From an uncultured Spirochaetaceae bacterium (GTDB lineage Bacteria > Spirochaetota > Spirochaetia > Treponematales > Treponemataceae): DNA of 10,735 nt. The stretch is taken from contig CADBUT010000308.1 of the NCBI GenBank assembly GCA_902797925.1, positions 1-10,735 on the forward strand, written 5' to 3'. Position numbers and translations under genes: made by a program. Numbering within the stretch: position 1 is the stretch's first letter; each line of letters starts with the position of its first letter. The notes beneath the pieces are model-generated. The model had not been told where the DNA came from and did no database searches. It saw nothing but the letters and a program-made list of their open reading frames with translations. Positions 1 through 6,891 of the stretch are shown here, piece by piece.

Positions 1-375
1 ATCTTCAATTTCTACAATCATCGAGTCATCGGGTGCAACAAACCATCTGTCAACATCTTCTTTAGTCCATGCATCCTTCTGCTCTCTATAATACTGAAAA
101 GAATCGCTTATTCCGGGTTCGTTCGGCATTATAAGCGGTTCTTCAAGCGGAGGAATTATATTTTCAAGCTTATTGTTTTTTGGTTTTGATGAAACCGAAA
201 GTATAACTGAAAGTAACAGCATGACAACAACAAAACCGCAGATACTTCCACAGAGCGTAAGCATCTGTTTCTTATGGTTTTGAGAAAATTCTTTAAGATT
301 TCCATGTCCGATTGCAAAAGACAAATCAGAGAAGAAATTCTTAACATCATCAAAAACAGTCAGTATACTCTTCAT
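1..375 (-). CDS. Unrecognised single-span membrane protein, 5' part only
   Basis: Open reading frame of 125 codons from an ATG at 375 that runs off the left edge, so the C-terminus is missing. It begins MKSILTVFDDVKNFF, has an amphipathic N-terminal part, one strongly hydrophobic segment at about residues 37-62 (rich in Val, Leu, Ile), then a Lys/Pro-rich stretch and an acidic, Pro-containing region (around residues 66-90). Residues 1-36 include several Lys and His, and the short N-terminus suggests a membrane-anchored protein rather than a secreted one. The start lies three bases after the smc stop codon. A GAGGAAG ribosome binding site lies inside the last smc codons, which suggests co-transcription and coupling with smc. 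I do not recognise the family. A role linked to chromosome handling is only suggested by position. Confidence 0.8.
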   Translation of the reverse strand, partial: MKSILTVFDDVKNFFSDLSFAIGHGNLKEFSQNHKKQMLTLCGSICGFVVVMLLLSVILSVSSKPKNNKLENIIPPLEEPLIMPNEPGISDSFQYYREQKDAWTKEDVDRWFVAPDDSMIVEIED

Positions 376-378
376 AAT

Positions 379-3282
379 TTATACTTCCTCTTTTTTTCTT
401 TTCGGCGGGTGCGGCGGAATATATACATTTTCTTCAGGCGGAACATCTTCTTCTATAAAAGGTTCAGCTTCCGCATCCTGAATAATATTCACCGTACCGG
501 CTTCGTTCTCAAGCTTAATAGCAACAGCCTTTGTAACGCCGGATTCTTCCATTGTTATACCGAGCAAAGTGCCTGCACCGGTAACTGTCTTTTTGTTATG
601 TGTAATAACAATGTACTGGCTGACATTTGCAAATTCACGCAATGTCTGCACAAAACGGATAACATTGTGCTCGTCAAGCGCGGCATCAATCTCGTCAAGC
701 AGACAGAACGGGCTTGGGCGCACCATGTACGTTGCAAACAGCAGTGCTACAGCTGTCATTGTCTTTTCACCGCCGGAACGGAGCGCAATGTTCTCAAGCT
801 TCTTTCCAGGCGGCTGCGCCAGAATGTCGATGCCCGACTCAAGCACATTCTGAGGATCTATCAGGCGGAGTTCCGCACGTCCGCCACCAAAGAGACGGCG
901 GAACATATTGTGGAAATTCTTTTTGATAGTGTTATATGTGGCCAGAAACAGTTCTGTAGCTTCTGCCCTTATTTCCTCTGTAATCCTATTTAAATCATCG
1001 CGCGCTTTTTGCAAATCTGCAAGCTGATTATTCAAAAAATCATAGCGTTCTTTTGCGTCTGCGAATTCTTCAACTGCCATAAAGTTAACGCTGCCAAGCT
1101 CTTTTAAATGCTGTTTTGCGCTGCTGAGTTTCTCGCGTAAATCAGCCGCCGGAGCAAGTATAGTATACATGCGCTCCTCAAATTCCATTAAGTCACGTGC
1201 ATGATTTTCGCGGAAATTTTCTTTTATATTCTGAATCTTTGTATCGGCGGTTGCAACTTCAAGCGAAATTTTCTCAAACTGACCCTGAACTTTTGAAAGT
1301 TCTTCAGTCTTTTTCTTAAGTTCCATCTGCCGGCTTGAAACGTCTGAACTTCTGTTCTTTCTGTCGTTTTCGAGCGCATCAATCTGCTTTACAAGGCTCT
1401 GACCTTTATGTTCAATTGAGGCCATCTCGTTTTCAATGTCGCAGACCTGTTCGGTTATATCCTCAAGCCGTTTCTGTTCATTGAACAGATCGTTTTCAAT
1501 ATTATGAAGTTCAGACTGCTTTGCAGTAAGCTCGCGTCTAATAAGCTTAAGCTGGTCTTCTGCAGCCTGAACCTGCGCATTCATTTCAGCCTGATTTATG
1601 CGCAGATTTTCAAGCGTTTTTCTGTATTCGGCGACTTTTTTGACAAGGTCAGAATTCTCAGAATGAAGCGAAGTGATTGCTTCTCTTTTTTGCTGAACCT
1701 TGTTTTTGTTTTCTGAAATCTTTTGATCCACATGCCGCTTTTTGGTGATAATACCTTCCGGCGACAAAAACTCGTCGATAAATTCAGGCGAAGTCTTTGC
1801 CCATGCATCAACAGCTTCTGAAAGCTTTTCTGTCAGCTTTTCAGTTTCTTCAAAAGCAGCAACCGCATTGTCTGCAAATTTTTTGATATCATCTGCAGCA
1901 TGGTCTTTAATTGAAGCAAAATCGCTGAAAATGTTCTTTCTGCCCTGTGCCAGAACCTTAAGCTGGCTTACAAGGTTGTTTACCTTGTTTTTCGCCTCTT
2001 CGTGTGCCGAAGACGAATAACCGGCGTCTTTAAGCTTTAAATCAAGTTCGGTAACAATGTCTTCTGTAACAGATTCAAGTTCCTGCTCAAGCTTAAGCCG
2101 TTCTGCGTCAAATTCTGTAATCTCATTCTCATATCTAGCGGCAGTATTATCGTTTTCAGTAATGCGCGCTTCTGCATTTGTAATATTCTCTTCAAATGAA
2201 ACAATGTTCTGCCGGCTTTCTTCAAGACGTTTTGTCCTGTCGTGTACAACCGCTTCCTGCTCGTCAACATCTTCCTGCAAAGAGCCAATCTGGCTTTCCA
2301 TTGAAGATTTTCTGCTTTCAAGCACACTTAAATTGTGTTTTGACTCGTTCTGCCTTTCTACAAGAACTTTTACAAGCTTTTCTTTTTCGTTTTTTTCAAT
2401 CTGCAAAGCCAATGCTTCTCTATTCAGGTCGTTAATCGAATTCTGCATTTCATTGACTTCGTCCATGTGCTCTTCAAGCAGGGCGTTTATGTCTTCTATT
2501 TGAGTGCGGATGGCATTTCTTTTTGTTGTTAATGTTTCAAGCTCTTGTTTATAGCGGTCGCTGTCCTGCGTAACATTTTTTAAATTTATAAGCTGAATAT
2601 CGAGTTCATAAGAAAAAATTTCATCTTTCAGCTGACGGTACTTTGTCGTTTTTTCAGCCTGAACTTTTAAAGTCTCGTAAGAGCGTTTTACTTCACCCAA
2701 AATGCCTTCAATCTGGCGCATGTTTTCTTCGGTACGCTCAAGTTTGTGTTCTGCCTCGGCTCTCTTTACCTTGAATCTGGTAATTCCGGCAGCTTCTTCA
2801 AAAAGATACCGGCGGTCTTCCGGCTTAGAAGACAGAACCTGGTCAATTTTGCCCTGCTCCATTACAGAGTACGCAGCCTTGCCGACACCTGTATCCCAGA
2901 ACAGCTCCTGCACTTCTTTTAGGCGTGCAGGCACGTTATTGATAAAATATTCACCTTCACCAGAACGGTAAAGACGTCTTTTTATGGTTATTTCGCTTAC
3001 ATCAAGTGGAAGCAGATTCTTTTCATTTGAAATAGTCAGCGAGACTTCTGCAACGTTCAATGCGGGGCGTTTTTCTGTTCCGTTAAAGATGATATCTTCG
3101 CGCTTTTCTGCGCGCATACTTTTGGCAGACTGCTCGCCCAAAACCCATTTTATAGCGTCAACAACATTTGATTTACCACATCCGTTTGGACCTAATAAGG
3201 CAGTTATACCGTCTGCAAACTCAAAATGAGTTTTATCTGCAAAAGATTTAAATCCAAATATATCAAGATACTTTAAAAACAC
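379..3282 (-). CDS. smc: SMC chromosome-segregation ATPase, short form
   Basis: Structural maintenance of chromosomes protein, 967 residues against about 1,150-1,200 in most bacteria. It is expected to be a homodimeric, ATP-driven DNA-organising complex acting with ScpA/ScpB on the nucleoid. The N-terminal head has the family start FLKYLDIFGFKSF, Walker A GPNGCGKSN (31-39) and a Q-loop near Gln143. A coiled coil follows (about 170-405), then an atypical middle (about 406-520), a second coiled coil (about 520-770), and the C-terminal head with signature LRSGGEK (834-840) and Walker B/D-loop FCLLDEIDAALDE (859-871). The usual Leu before SGGE is Arg. No Gly-rich hinge is visible in the middle. 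The start is GTG at 3282, with a weak AGGG upstream, chosen because it gives the family N-terminus. An extra acidic, Pro-rich and finally basic tail follows the head (about 936-967). It has its own promoter. Confidence 0.96.
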   Translation of the reverse strand: MFLKYLDIFGFKSFADKTHFEFADGITALLGPNGCGKSNVVDAIKWVLGEQSAKSMRAEKREDIIFNGTEKRPALNVAEVSLTISNEKNLLPLDVSEITIKRRLYRSGEGEYFINNVPARLKEVQELFWDTGVGKAAYSVMEQGKIDQVLSSKPEDRRYLFEEAAGITRFKVKRAEAEHKLERTEENMRQIEGILGEVKRSYETLKVQAEKTTKYRQLKDEIFSYELDIQLINLKNVTQDSDRYKQELETLTTKRNAIRTQIEDINALLEEHMDEVNEMQNSINDLNREALALQIEKNEKEKLVKVLVERQNESKHNLSVLESRKSSMESQIGSLQEDVDEQEAVVHDRTKRLEESRQNIVSFEENITNAEARITENDNTAARYENEITEFDAERLKLEQELESVTEDIVTELDLKLKDAGYSSSAHEEAKNKVNNLVSQLKVLAQGRKNIFSDFASIKDHAADDIKKFADNAVAAFEETEKLTEKLSEAVDAWAKTSPEFIDEFLSPEGIITKKRHVDQKISENKNKVQQKREAITSLHSENSDLVKKVAEYRKTLENLRINQAEMNAQVQAAEDQLKLIRRELTAKQSELHNIENDLFNEQKRLEDITEQVCDIENEMASIEHKGQSLVKQIDALENDRKNRSSDVSSRQMELKKKTEELSKVQGQFEKISLEVATADTKIQNIKENFRENHARDLMEFEERMYTILAPAADLREKLSSAKQHLKELGSVNFMAVEEFADAKERYDFLNNQLADLQKARDDLNRITEEIRAEATELFLATYNTIKKNFHNMFRRLFGGGRAELRLIDPQNVLESGIDILAQPPGKKLENIALRSGGEKTMTAVALLFATYMVRPSPFCLLDEIDAALDEHNVIRFVQTLREFANVSQYIVITHNKKTVTGAGTLLGITMEESGVTKAVAIKLENEAGTVNIIQDAEAEPFIEEDVPPEENVYIPPHPPKRKKEEV

Positions 3283-3321
3283 AACAAACCCTAATATTTA
3301 CTTAATGTACACGTATTTAAC

Positions 3322-3350
3322 ATTATAACCTTTTTTTCTGCTTACATCAA
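3322..3350 (-). promoter_or_regulatory. Sigma-70-type promoter for smc
   Basis: Reading the minus strand, -35 TTGATG (3345-3350), a 17-base spacer and a perfect -10 TATAAT (3322-3327) lie upstream of the smc GTG. Transcription would start near 3315, giving a leader of about 33 bases. It lies just after the tRNA terminator, so smc has an independent start. Assigned from consensus match and position only. Confidence 0.75.
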
Positions 3351-3420
3351 CCCAGAAAAGAGACAGTCTTTGAGAGTGCACAAAGAAATCCATGTTAAGA
3401 CTAATCATCACATGCGGTTT

Positions 3421-3457
3421 AAAAGAAAAAAAGCGGATTCTTTTTTGAATCCGCTTT
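3421..3457 (-). terminator. Intrinsic terminator after the tRNA-Phe pair
   Basis: On the minus strand an 11-base perfect stem (AAAGCGGATTC with GAATCCGCTTT, at 3447-3457 and 3430-3440) closes a six-A loop and runs straight into a T-rich tract ending TTTTCTTTT. It begins four bases after the downstream tRNA. It should end the tRNA transcript and any flagellar read-through before smc. On the plus strand there is no T tract after the stem, so it works in one direction. Confidence 0.9.
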
Positions 3458-3460
3458 AGA

Positions 3461-3533
3461 TGCCGTCGGACAGAATCGAACTGTCGACACATGGATTTTC
3501 AGTCCATTGCTCTACCAACTGAGCTACAACGGC
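3461..3533 (-). tRNA. tRNA-Phe (GAA), downstream copy
   Basis: A 73-base cloverleaf. The acceptor stem GCCGTTG/CGACGGC includes one G-U pair and is followed by discriminator A. The D arm starts GCTCAG, the anticodon stem is ATGGA/TCCAT around loop CTGAAAA (anticodon GAA), and the T arm is GACAG/CTGTC around TTCGATT. The 3' CCA is not encoded, so it would be added by CCA-adding enzyme. It is identical base for base to the copy at 3575-3647. Confidence 0.97.
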
Positions 3534-3574
3534 TTAATCTGAATATTTAAGCCAATTTATTTATTGGAACTTAT

Positions 3575-3647
3575 TGCCGTCGGACAGAATCGAACTGTCG
3601 ACACATGGATTTTCAGTCCATTGCTCTACCAACTGAGCTACAACGGC
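3575..3647 (-). tRNA. tRNA-Phe (GAA), promoter-proximal copy
   Basis: A 73-base gene identical to the copy at 3461-3533, with anticodon GAA in loop CTGAAAA and no encoded CCA. The two copies are 41 bases apart and share one promoter and one terminator, so they should be made as one precursor. The spacer holds a small inverted repeat (CCAAT/ATTGG at 3552-3567) that might form in the precursor; its role is unknown. Confidence 0.97.
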
Positions 3648-3660
3648 ATTGATGTACAAT

Positions 3661-3689
3661 AATATATAGATAGTTTTAAAAAGTGTCAA
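3661..3689 (-). promoter_or_regulatory. Sigma-70-type promoter for the tRNA-Phe pair
   Basis: On the minus strand a perfect -35 TTGACA (3684-3689) is followed by a 17-base spacer and -10 TATATT (3661-3666). Transcription would start near 3654, only a few bases before the first tRNA at 3647. This is the strongest promoter match in the window, as expected for a stable RNA gene. Confidence 0.85.
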
Positions 3690-3731
3690 TACCCGGAGAG
3701 AATTTATTTATCTAGAAGTGTCAGTTAATCT

Positions 3732-4478
3732 TTACTTAACCACTCCGGCAAGATTTATTGCCAGCTGAACTTCGTTTTCTGGAATATTAAGCATTTCAGA
3801 AATTTTGTCCGGAGAAAAATCAAGTTTATGCAATTCGAGAATCTGCTCTTTTGTAGATTTCTTAGGCGGTGTAATCGGATCTTTTGACAGAACTATTTCA
3901 ATAGTCTTTTCTTTTTCCGGCTTCTTTGTCGATTCAACAGCTTTTGTAATTAATTCTTCTGGAACATCAACTGCAACACTATCCTTGTATTCTTCAAGGG
4001 CAGATTCAGCAGCAGAGTCAAATTCAAGCTGTTCTTCTTCTTCGCCGTAAACTGAAGCCGGTTCTTCAACTTTAGATGTTTTCCGCTTCTTTTCAGGCGG
4101 AACAGCGAATGCAGTCTGCTCGTATTGAGAAAGCTTTTTCTGACTTGTAGTCTTTGGCTTTAGTTCCTGCTTATTTGCAGCGTCTAAATCAGATAGAACC
4201 TGCTTCTCCCTGTTTCGTTTTGCGACCTCATTTTCAGCGCGCATAATCCGGTCATCAGCTTCTGCAATTAAAGCCTTTAAACCTTTGATGCGGCCTTCAA
4301 TAATTGAAACGTCCTCATCGGCGACTCTCATGATTTCTTTAAACAGCTTATCCACCTCTTTGCGGATGCTTTTAAGCACTTTTTCAGGTGAATATGTCTT
4401 TTTAAATTTATAATAAAAATAAAGCCACAATATGATATTGATAATCAATATCGTAAGCGAAAAATATGCGCCTTCCAT
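3732..4478 (-). CDS. Membrane-anchored coiled-coil protein, SwrB/DUF6115-like in layout
   Basis: A 248-residue protein of unproven function, the last protein gene of the flagellar cluster. Residues 5-23 form one hydrophobic N-terminal membrane segment followed by basic residues (YYKFKK), so the rest should be cytoplasmic. Residues about 30-95 are charged and heptad-like (coiled coil), 100-205 are Lys/Glu/Pro-rich and probably disordered, and 209-245 look like a small helix-turn-helix or two-helix module (EQILELHKLDFSPDKISEML, then ENEVQLAINL). An N-terminal anchor, a coil and this kind of C-terminal module are the layout of SwrB and related proteins encoded just after sigD in Bacillus flagellar operons. 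The position after fliA and fapA is comparable. Homology is inferred, not shown. The start follows the 107-residue gene by three bases with a weak GGGA site, so translation is probably coupled. No terminator is seen after the stop. Confidence 0.9.
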   Translation of the reverse strand: MEGAYFSLTILIINIILWLYFYYKFKKTYSPEKVLKSIRKEVDKLFKEIMRVADEDVSIIEGRIKGLKALIAEADDRIMRAENEVAKRNREKQVLSDLDAANKQELKPKTTSQKKLSQYEQTAFAVPPEKKRKTSKVEEPASVYGEEEEQLEFDSAAESALEEYKDSVAVDVPEELITKAVESTKKPEKEKTIEIVLSKDPITPPKKSTKEQILELHKLDFSPDKISEMLNIPENEVQLAINLAGVVK

Positions 4479-4481
4479 AAA

Positions 4482-4805
4482 TTATCCCGAAACATCAATA
4501 TGCTGTCCTAAAGCAGGATCTTTGTAAATATAACTGGTCTCTTCTTTAGTTTCAGCGTTTTTCTGATCTTTTTTCTTGCCCTGCTGACCGCCGTTGTGCC
4601 TGTTCTGGTCTTTGATAGAACCCAAACCGTCATTAAGCTTAGACGGCTCTTCTACAGCGGCTTTGGCGGCAGTCTGTTTTCTTGCAATATCTTCCTGCTT
4701 TAAAGCAGCCTGAATCTGCGCAGCCTGTGTCTGCTGAACCTGCGAATTGGAAATCTTGTCTAACTGTGCAAACATTGTCTGCAAATCAATTGGCTGAATA
4801 CCCAT
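4482..4805 (-). CDS. Small Gln/Ala/Lys-rich protein of the flagellar cluster, function unknown
   Basis: A 107-residue protein with no signal peptide or membrane segment. The N-terminus (MGIQPIDLQTMFAQLDKI) and C-terminus (YKDPALGQHIDVSG) look ordered and constrained. The middle (about 20-90) is low-complexity, with many Gln, Ala and Lys, and is probably helical then disordered. The ATG at 4805 lies 20 bases inside the end of fapA in another frame, and the ribosome binding site is poor, so translation probably depends on ribosomes finishing fapA. The next gene begins three bases after its stop. I do not recognise a named family. Co-expression with FapA and the SwrB-like protein suggests a motility-related accessory role. 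Confidence 0.85.
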   Translation of the reverse strand: MGIQPIDLQTMFAQLDKISNSQVQQTQAAQIQAALKQEDIARKQTAAKAAVEEPSKLNDGLGSIKDQNRHNGGQQGKKKDQKNAETKEETSYIYKDPALGQHIDVSG

Positions 4806-6762
4806 CTGGAGTCCGTTTTACATCATCGCTGACCGGTTCATATTTGCCCTGGCGGACAAATCCATTTTCTAGATAGAATGTAACGCTCTTAATTTCAGTA
4901 CGGATGTCTTCTTTTACGTCACGGATATACATTTTTACGCCCGGATAAACTGTACCCGATGCAGAAATTTTTCCGATAATCTTGAGCTCGCGGAGATAAT
5001 CCTGAATTTCCTGAATCTCGGCTGCGATAGCATCGGTTTCGTCCATAAGTTCTCCCTTCTGCCTGTAAAGCAGACCGAGAGCCTCTTCTTTGTCCTGTGG
5101 CAGAGACTTACGCATTTTCTTCTGGTTTTCAAGAGTAGCCATATTAAGGTTAATCTCTTCAAGCTCATGCACAACAACAGCCTGCCTTGCCTGCAGATCA
5201 TCAAGACGCTGCTTTCTTCTCGGGTCATAGCCGACTTCAAGAATAGTCTCGCTACCGCCGCCGTTAGAACCGATAGACTTGGCGTTAATCTCTTCTGTAG
5301 CAAACAGATGACCGCCGATAATTGCGGCACGTTTTCCCTGAAGAATAATACGCTTATTACAAGTTACATTAGAATTGATAATACCGTCCGCAACTATAAC
5401 GTTTTCTTCAACATCAACTGTTGTATTCTGAATAAATTTAGCCCAAAGAGAGCGTCCGCATTTAATAGTACCTTCGTCGCGGCCCATAATACCAAGAGAA
5501 ACGATAATATCGCCGTCTGCTTCAATATGAGAGTTACCGACTGTACCGTAAACTTCGATATTGCCCGAAGCCTTGACATTGAAGCCGTCGTCAACATTGC
5601 CTTTGACAATAACAGTTCCGAGGAATGTGATATTACCGGTCTTGATATTAACAGATTCAACTTCCATAACCGGCTCAACGTTAATCTTGCTGCCTGAAAG
5701 AAGAACCTGACCGTTACATGTTGCAACAACTGTTCTTCCGTCTGTATCAAGACGTACGTTTTTGCCAAGAGGAATCGGTATATCTTTACCGTTTTTAGCT
5801 TCAAGATATCTTCCATACAATGTCTTACCGGATTTACCGCGCTCTGCAAGCATTTTCTGTGCAAGCGGCTGACCTTCAACAACATTCTGAATAAGATTAA
5901 GCTCTTTAAAGTTAACCTGACCAGAAGCAGATTCTTTAATTCTGATCTTAGATCTGTCTGTTTCAAAGTTGTACTTGATATAAGCATCGTGACCGTCTAC
6001 AGGTTTAATACCTTCTGCAACTACATAAGGAACACCATAAACAGGCTTATCAACAAATGCATTGATTTTTTCTTCGTTGATACCGACTGAAATATTCTGT
6101 TTTTCAAGCTGTCTTTCGATATAAGAAGCCTGAAGTTCGCCGCCGTCTGCCATTGGAGCTGTTGCAATAATAGAACAGGTCATTTCATCCATTGTAACTT
6201 CAACAGAAATAATAGCGTCATTTACAGGGTTCTGGATGAATGTACCAATCTGCTCGTACTGGCCTTCTGTGTCGCCCTTCTCAACGATGCGCTTTATGTC
6301 TGCTTCTTTAAACTGATATGATTCGCCTGTATTAATTGATGAAATAACTGTTTTTGCATCAACATTTGCACCGTTGCCAATTGGCGGCACAATTTTGAGC
6401 ATAATAAGACCATCGAAATAATGTACAAAGAATTCTGCGTCTTTGTCCTGAATAACTTCGATCTCTGAATCTTCTTCTGAAGCAGAAGCATCGCCCTTTT
6501 TCTTTTTCTTTTCTCTTGCAATAGCAGCTTCTGCGGTTTCATAAGCAGTAATTACCCACGGCTTTTTGGCAATTCCCATAAAACCGTCTGAACCGCGTTC
6601 GATAACTTCATATTCAAGAAACTGAACGCGTGTCTGTAATTGAACAGCAGCATCGGCCAAAGCCTCATCTAATGTGTCAGCATGAACTTCGACAGAACGA
6701 AGAAGCTGATCTAACTGCAGCTTTTTTTGGAGTTCATTACGTATATCTTCAAGTGTTATCAT
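4786..6762 (-). CDS. fapA: FapA/DUF342 polymer-like beta-helix protein with Jag_N-type N-terminus
   Basis: A 658-residue member of the DUF342 (flagellar assembly protein A) family. Residues about 21-73 resemble the Jag_N domain of the RNA-binding protein Jag/KhpB (VEVHADTLDEALADAA, then a GFMGIAKKPW core). A Lys-rich linker follows (82-100), then the DUF342 N-terminal region (about 105-275). A beta-helix of short repeated strands covers about 330-505 (pattern NIKTGNITFLGTVIVKGNV and similar), a coiled coil 515-590, and a final beta segment 595-640. FapA of Vibrio vulnificus has been linked to flagellar assembly and glucose-PTS signalling; the job of the treponemal protein is not known. The ATG at 6762 has a strong AGGAGA site (6768-6773). 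The gene follows fliA after 129 bases containing a hairpin and a sigma-28-like -10. Its end overlaps the next gene. Confidence 0.92.
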   Translation of the reverse strand: MITLEDIRNELQKKLQLDQLLRSVEVHADTLDEALADAAVQLQTRVQFLEYEVIERGSDGFMGIAKKPWVITAYETAEAAIAREKKKKKGDASASEEDSEIEVIQDKDAEFFVHYFDGLIMLKIVPPIGNGANVDAKTVISSINTGESYQFKEADIKRIVEKGDTEGQYEQIGTFIQNPVNDAIISVEVTMDEMTCSIIATAPMADGGELQASYIERQLEKQNISVGINEEKINAFVDKPVYGVPYVVAEGIKPVDGHDAYIKYNFETDRSKIRIKESASGQVNFKELNLIQNVVEGQPLAQKMLAERGKSGKTLYGRYLEAKNGKDIPIPLGKNVRLDTDGRTVVATCNGQVLLSGSKINVEPVMEVESVNIKTGNITFLGTVIVKGNVDDGFNVKASGNIEVYGTVGNSHIEADGDIIVSLGIMGRDEGTIKCGRSLWAKFIQNTTVDVEENVIVADGIINSNVTCNKRIILQGKRAAIIGGHLFATEEINAKSIGSNGGGSETILEVGYDPRRKQRLDDLQARQAVVVHELEEINLNMATLENQKKMRKSLPQDKEEALGLLYRQKGELMDETDAIAAEIQEIQDYLRELKIIGKISASGTVYPGVKMYIRDVKEDIRTEIKSVTFYLENGFVRQGKYEPVSDDVKRTPDGYSAN

Positions 6763-6767
6763 AAGTT

Positions 6768-6773
6768 TCTCCT
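6768..6773 (-). promoter_or_regulatory. Strong ribosome binding site of fapA
   Basis: AGGAGA on the minus strand, five bases before the ATG at 6762. It fixes the start of fapA and is the best Shine-Dalgarno match among the flagellar genes here, which suggests fapA is well translated independently of fliA. Confidence 0.8.
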
Positions 6774-6826
6774 ATAAAACCGGCTGGAACCGACACAATA
6801 TTTAAAATAATTAAAGCTTCAGCTAT

Positions 6827-6849
6827 TTATCGGCAGAAATTGATTTTTA
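6827..6849 (-). promoter_or_regulatory. Candidate FliA (sigma-28) promoter for fapA
   Basis: On the minus strand GCCGATAA (6827-6834) matches the sigma-28 -10 consensus at all eight positions. A TAAA lies upstream at 6846-6849, but only 11 bases away, while the usual gap from TAAA is about 15; at the normal distance the -35 is poor (TTAG or TAGT). Transcription would start near 6820, about 58 bases before fapA. Being in the gap between fliA and fapA supports function. The spacing, and one chance copy of the octamer elsewhere in the window, argue for caution. Confidence 0.4.
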
Positions 6850-6859
6850 CTAAGAGAGA

Positions 6860-6887
6860 GTTTCAAAAGTCACTGGAGTTTTGAAAC
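6860..6887. repeat. Perfect inverted repeat just after fliA
   Basis: Arms GTTTCAAAA and TTTTGAAAC (9 of 9 paired) enclose a 10-base loop, starting four bases after the fliA stop. In the minus-strand RNA the stem is followed by CTCTCTCTTAG, not a run of U, so it is not a standard intrinsic terminator. It could slow 3' decay of the upstream message, mark a processing site or bind a protein. Confidence 0.6.
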
Positions 6888-6891
6888 CGGC

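Noticed and set aside
274..993. Long plus-strand reading frame (239 codons) opposite the end of smc
   Set aside because: It is antisense to smc and the following gene. Its Cys/Arg/Phe-rich product has no recognisable domain, and smc is clearly the coding strand.
3298..3492. Possible 64-residue reading frame on the minus strand upstream of smc
   Set aside because: It would begin inside a tRNA gene and run through the terminator and the smc promoter, so it is not a plausible gene.
5314..5321. Second perfect sigma-28-like octamer GCCGATAA on the plus strand
   Set aside because: It lies inside fapA, and no gene follows on the plus strand. It shows that the octamer can occur by chance at about this density in a window this size.
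5394..5987. Open frame of 197 codons on the minus strand in another frame of fapA
   Set aside because: It overlaps the well-supported FapA frame. Its product is Leu/Ser/Lys-rich, without domain features, as expected for a shadow frame.
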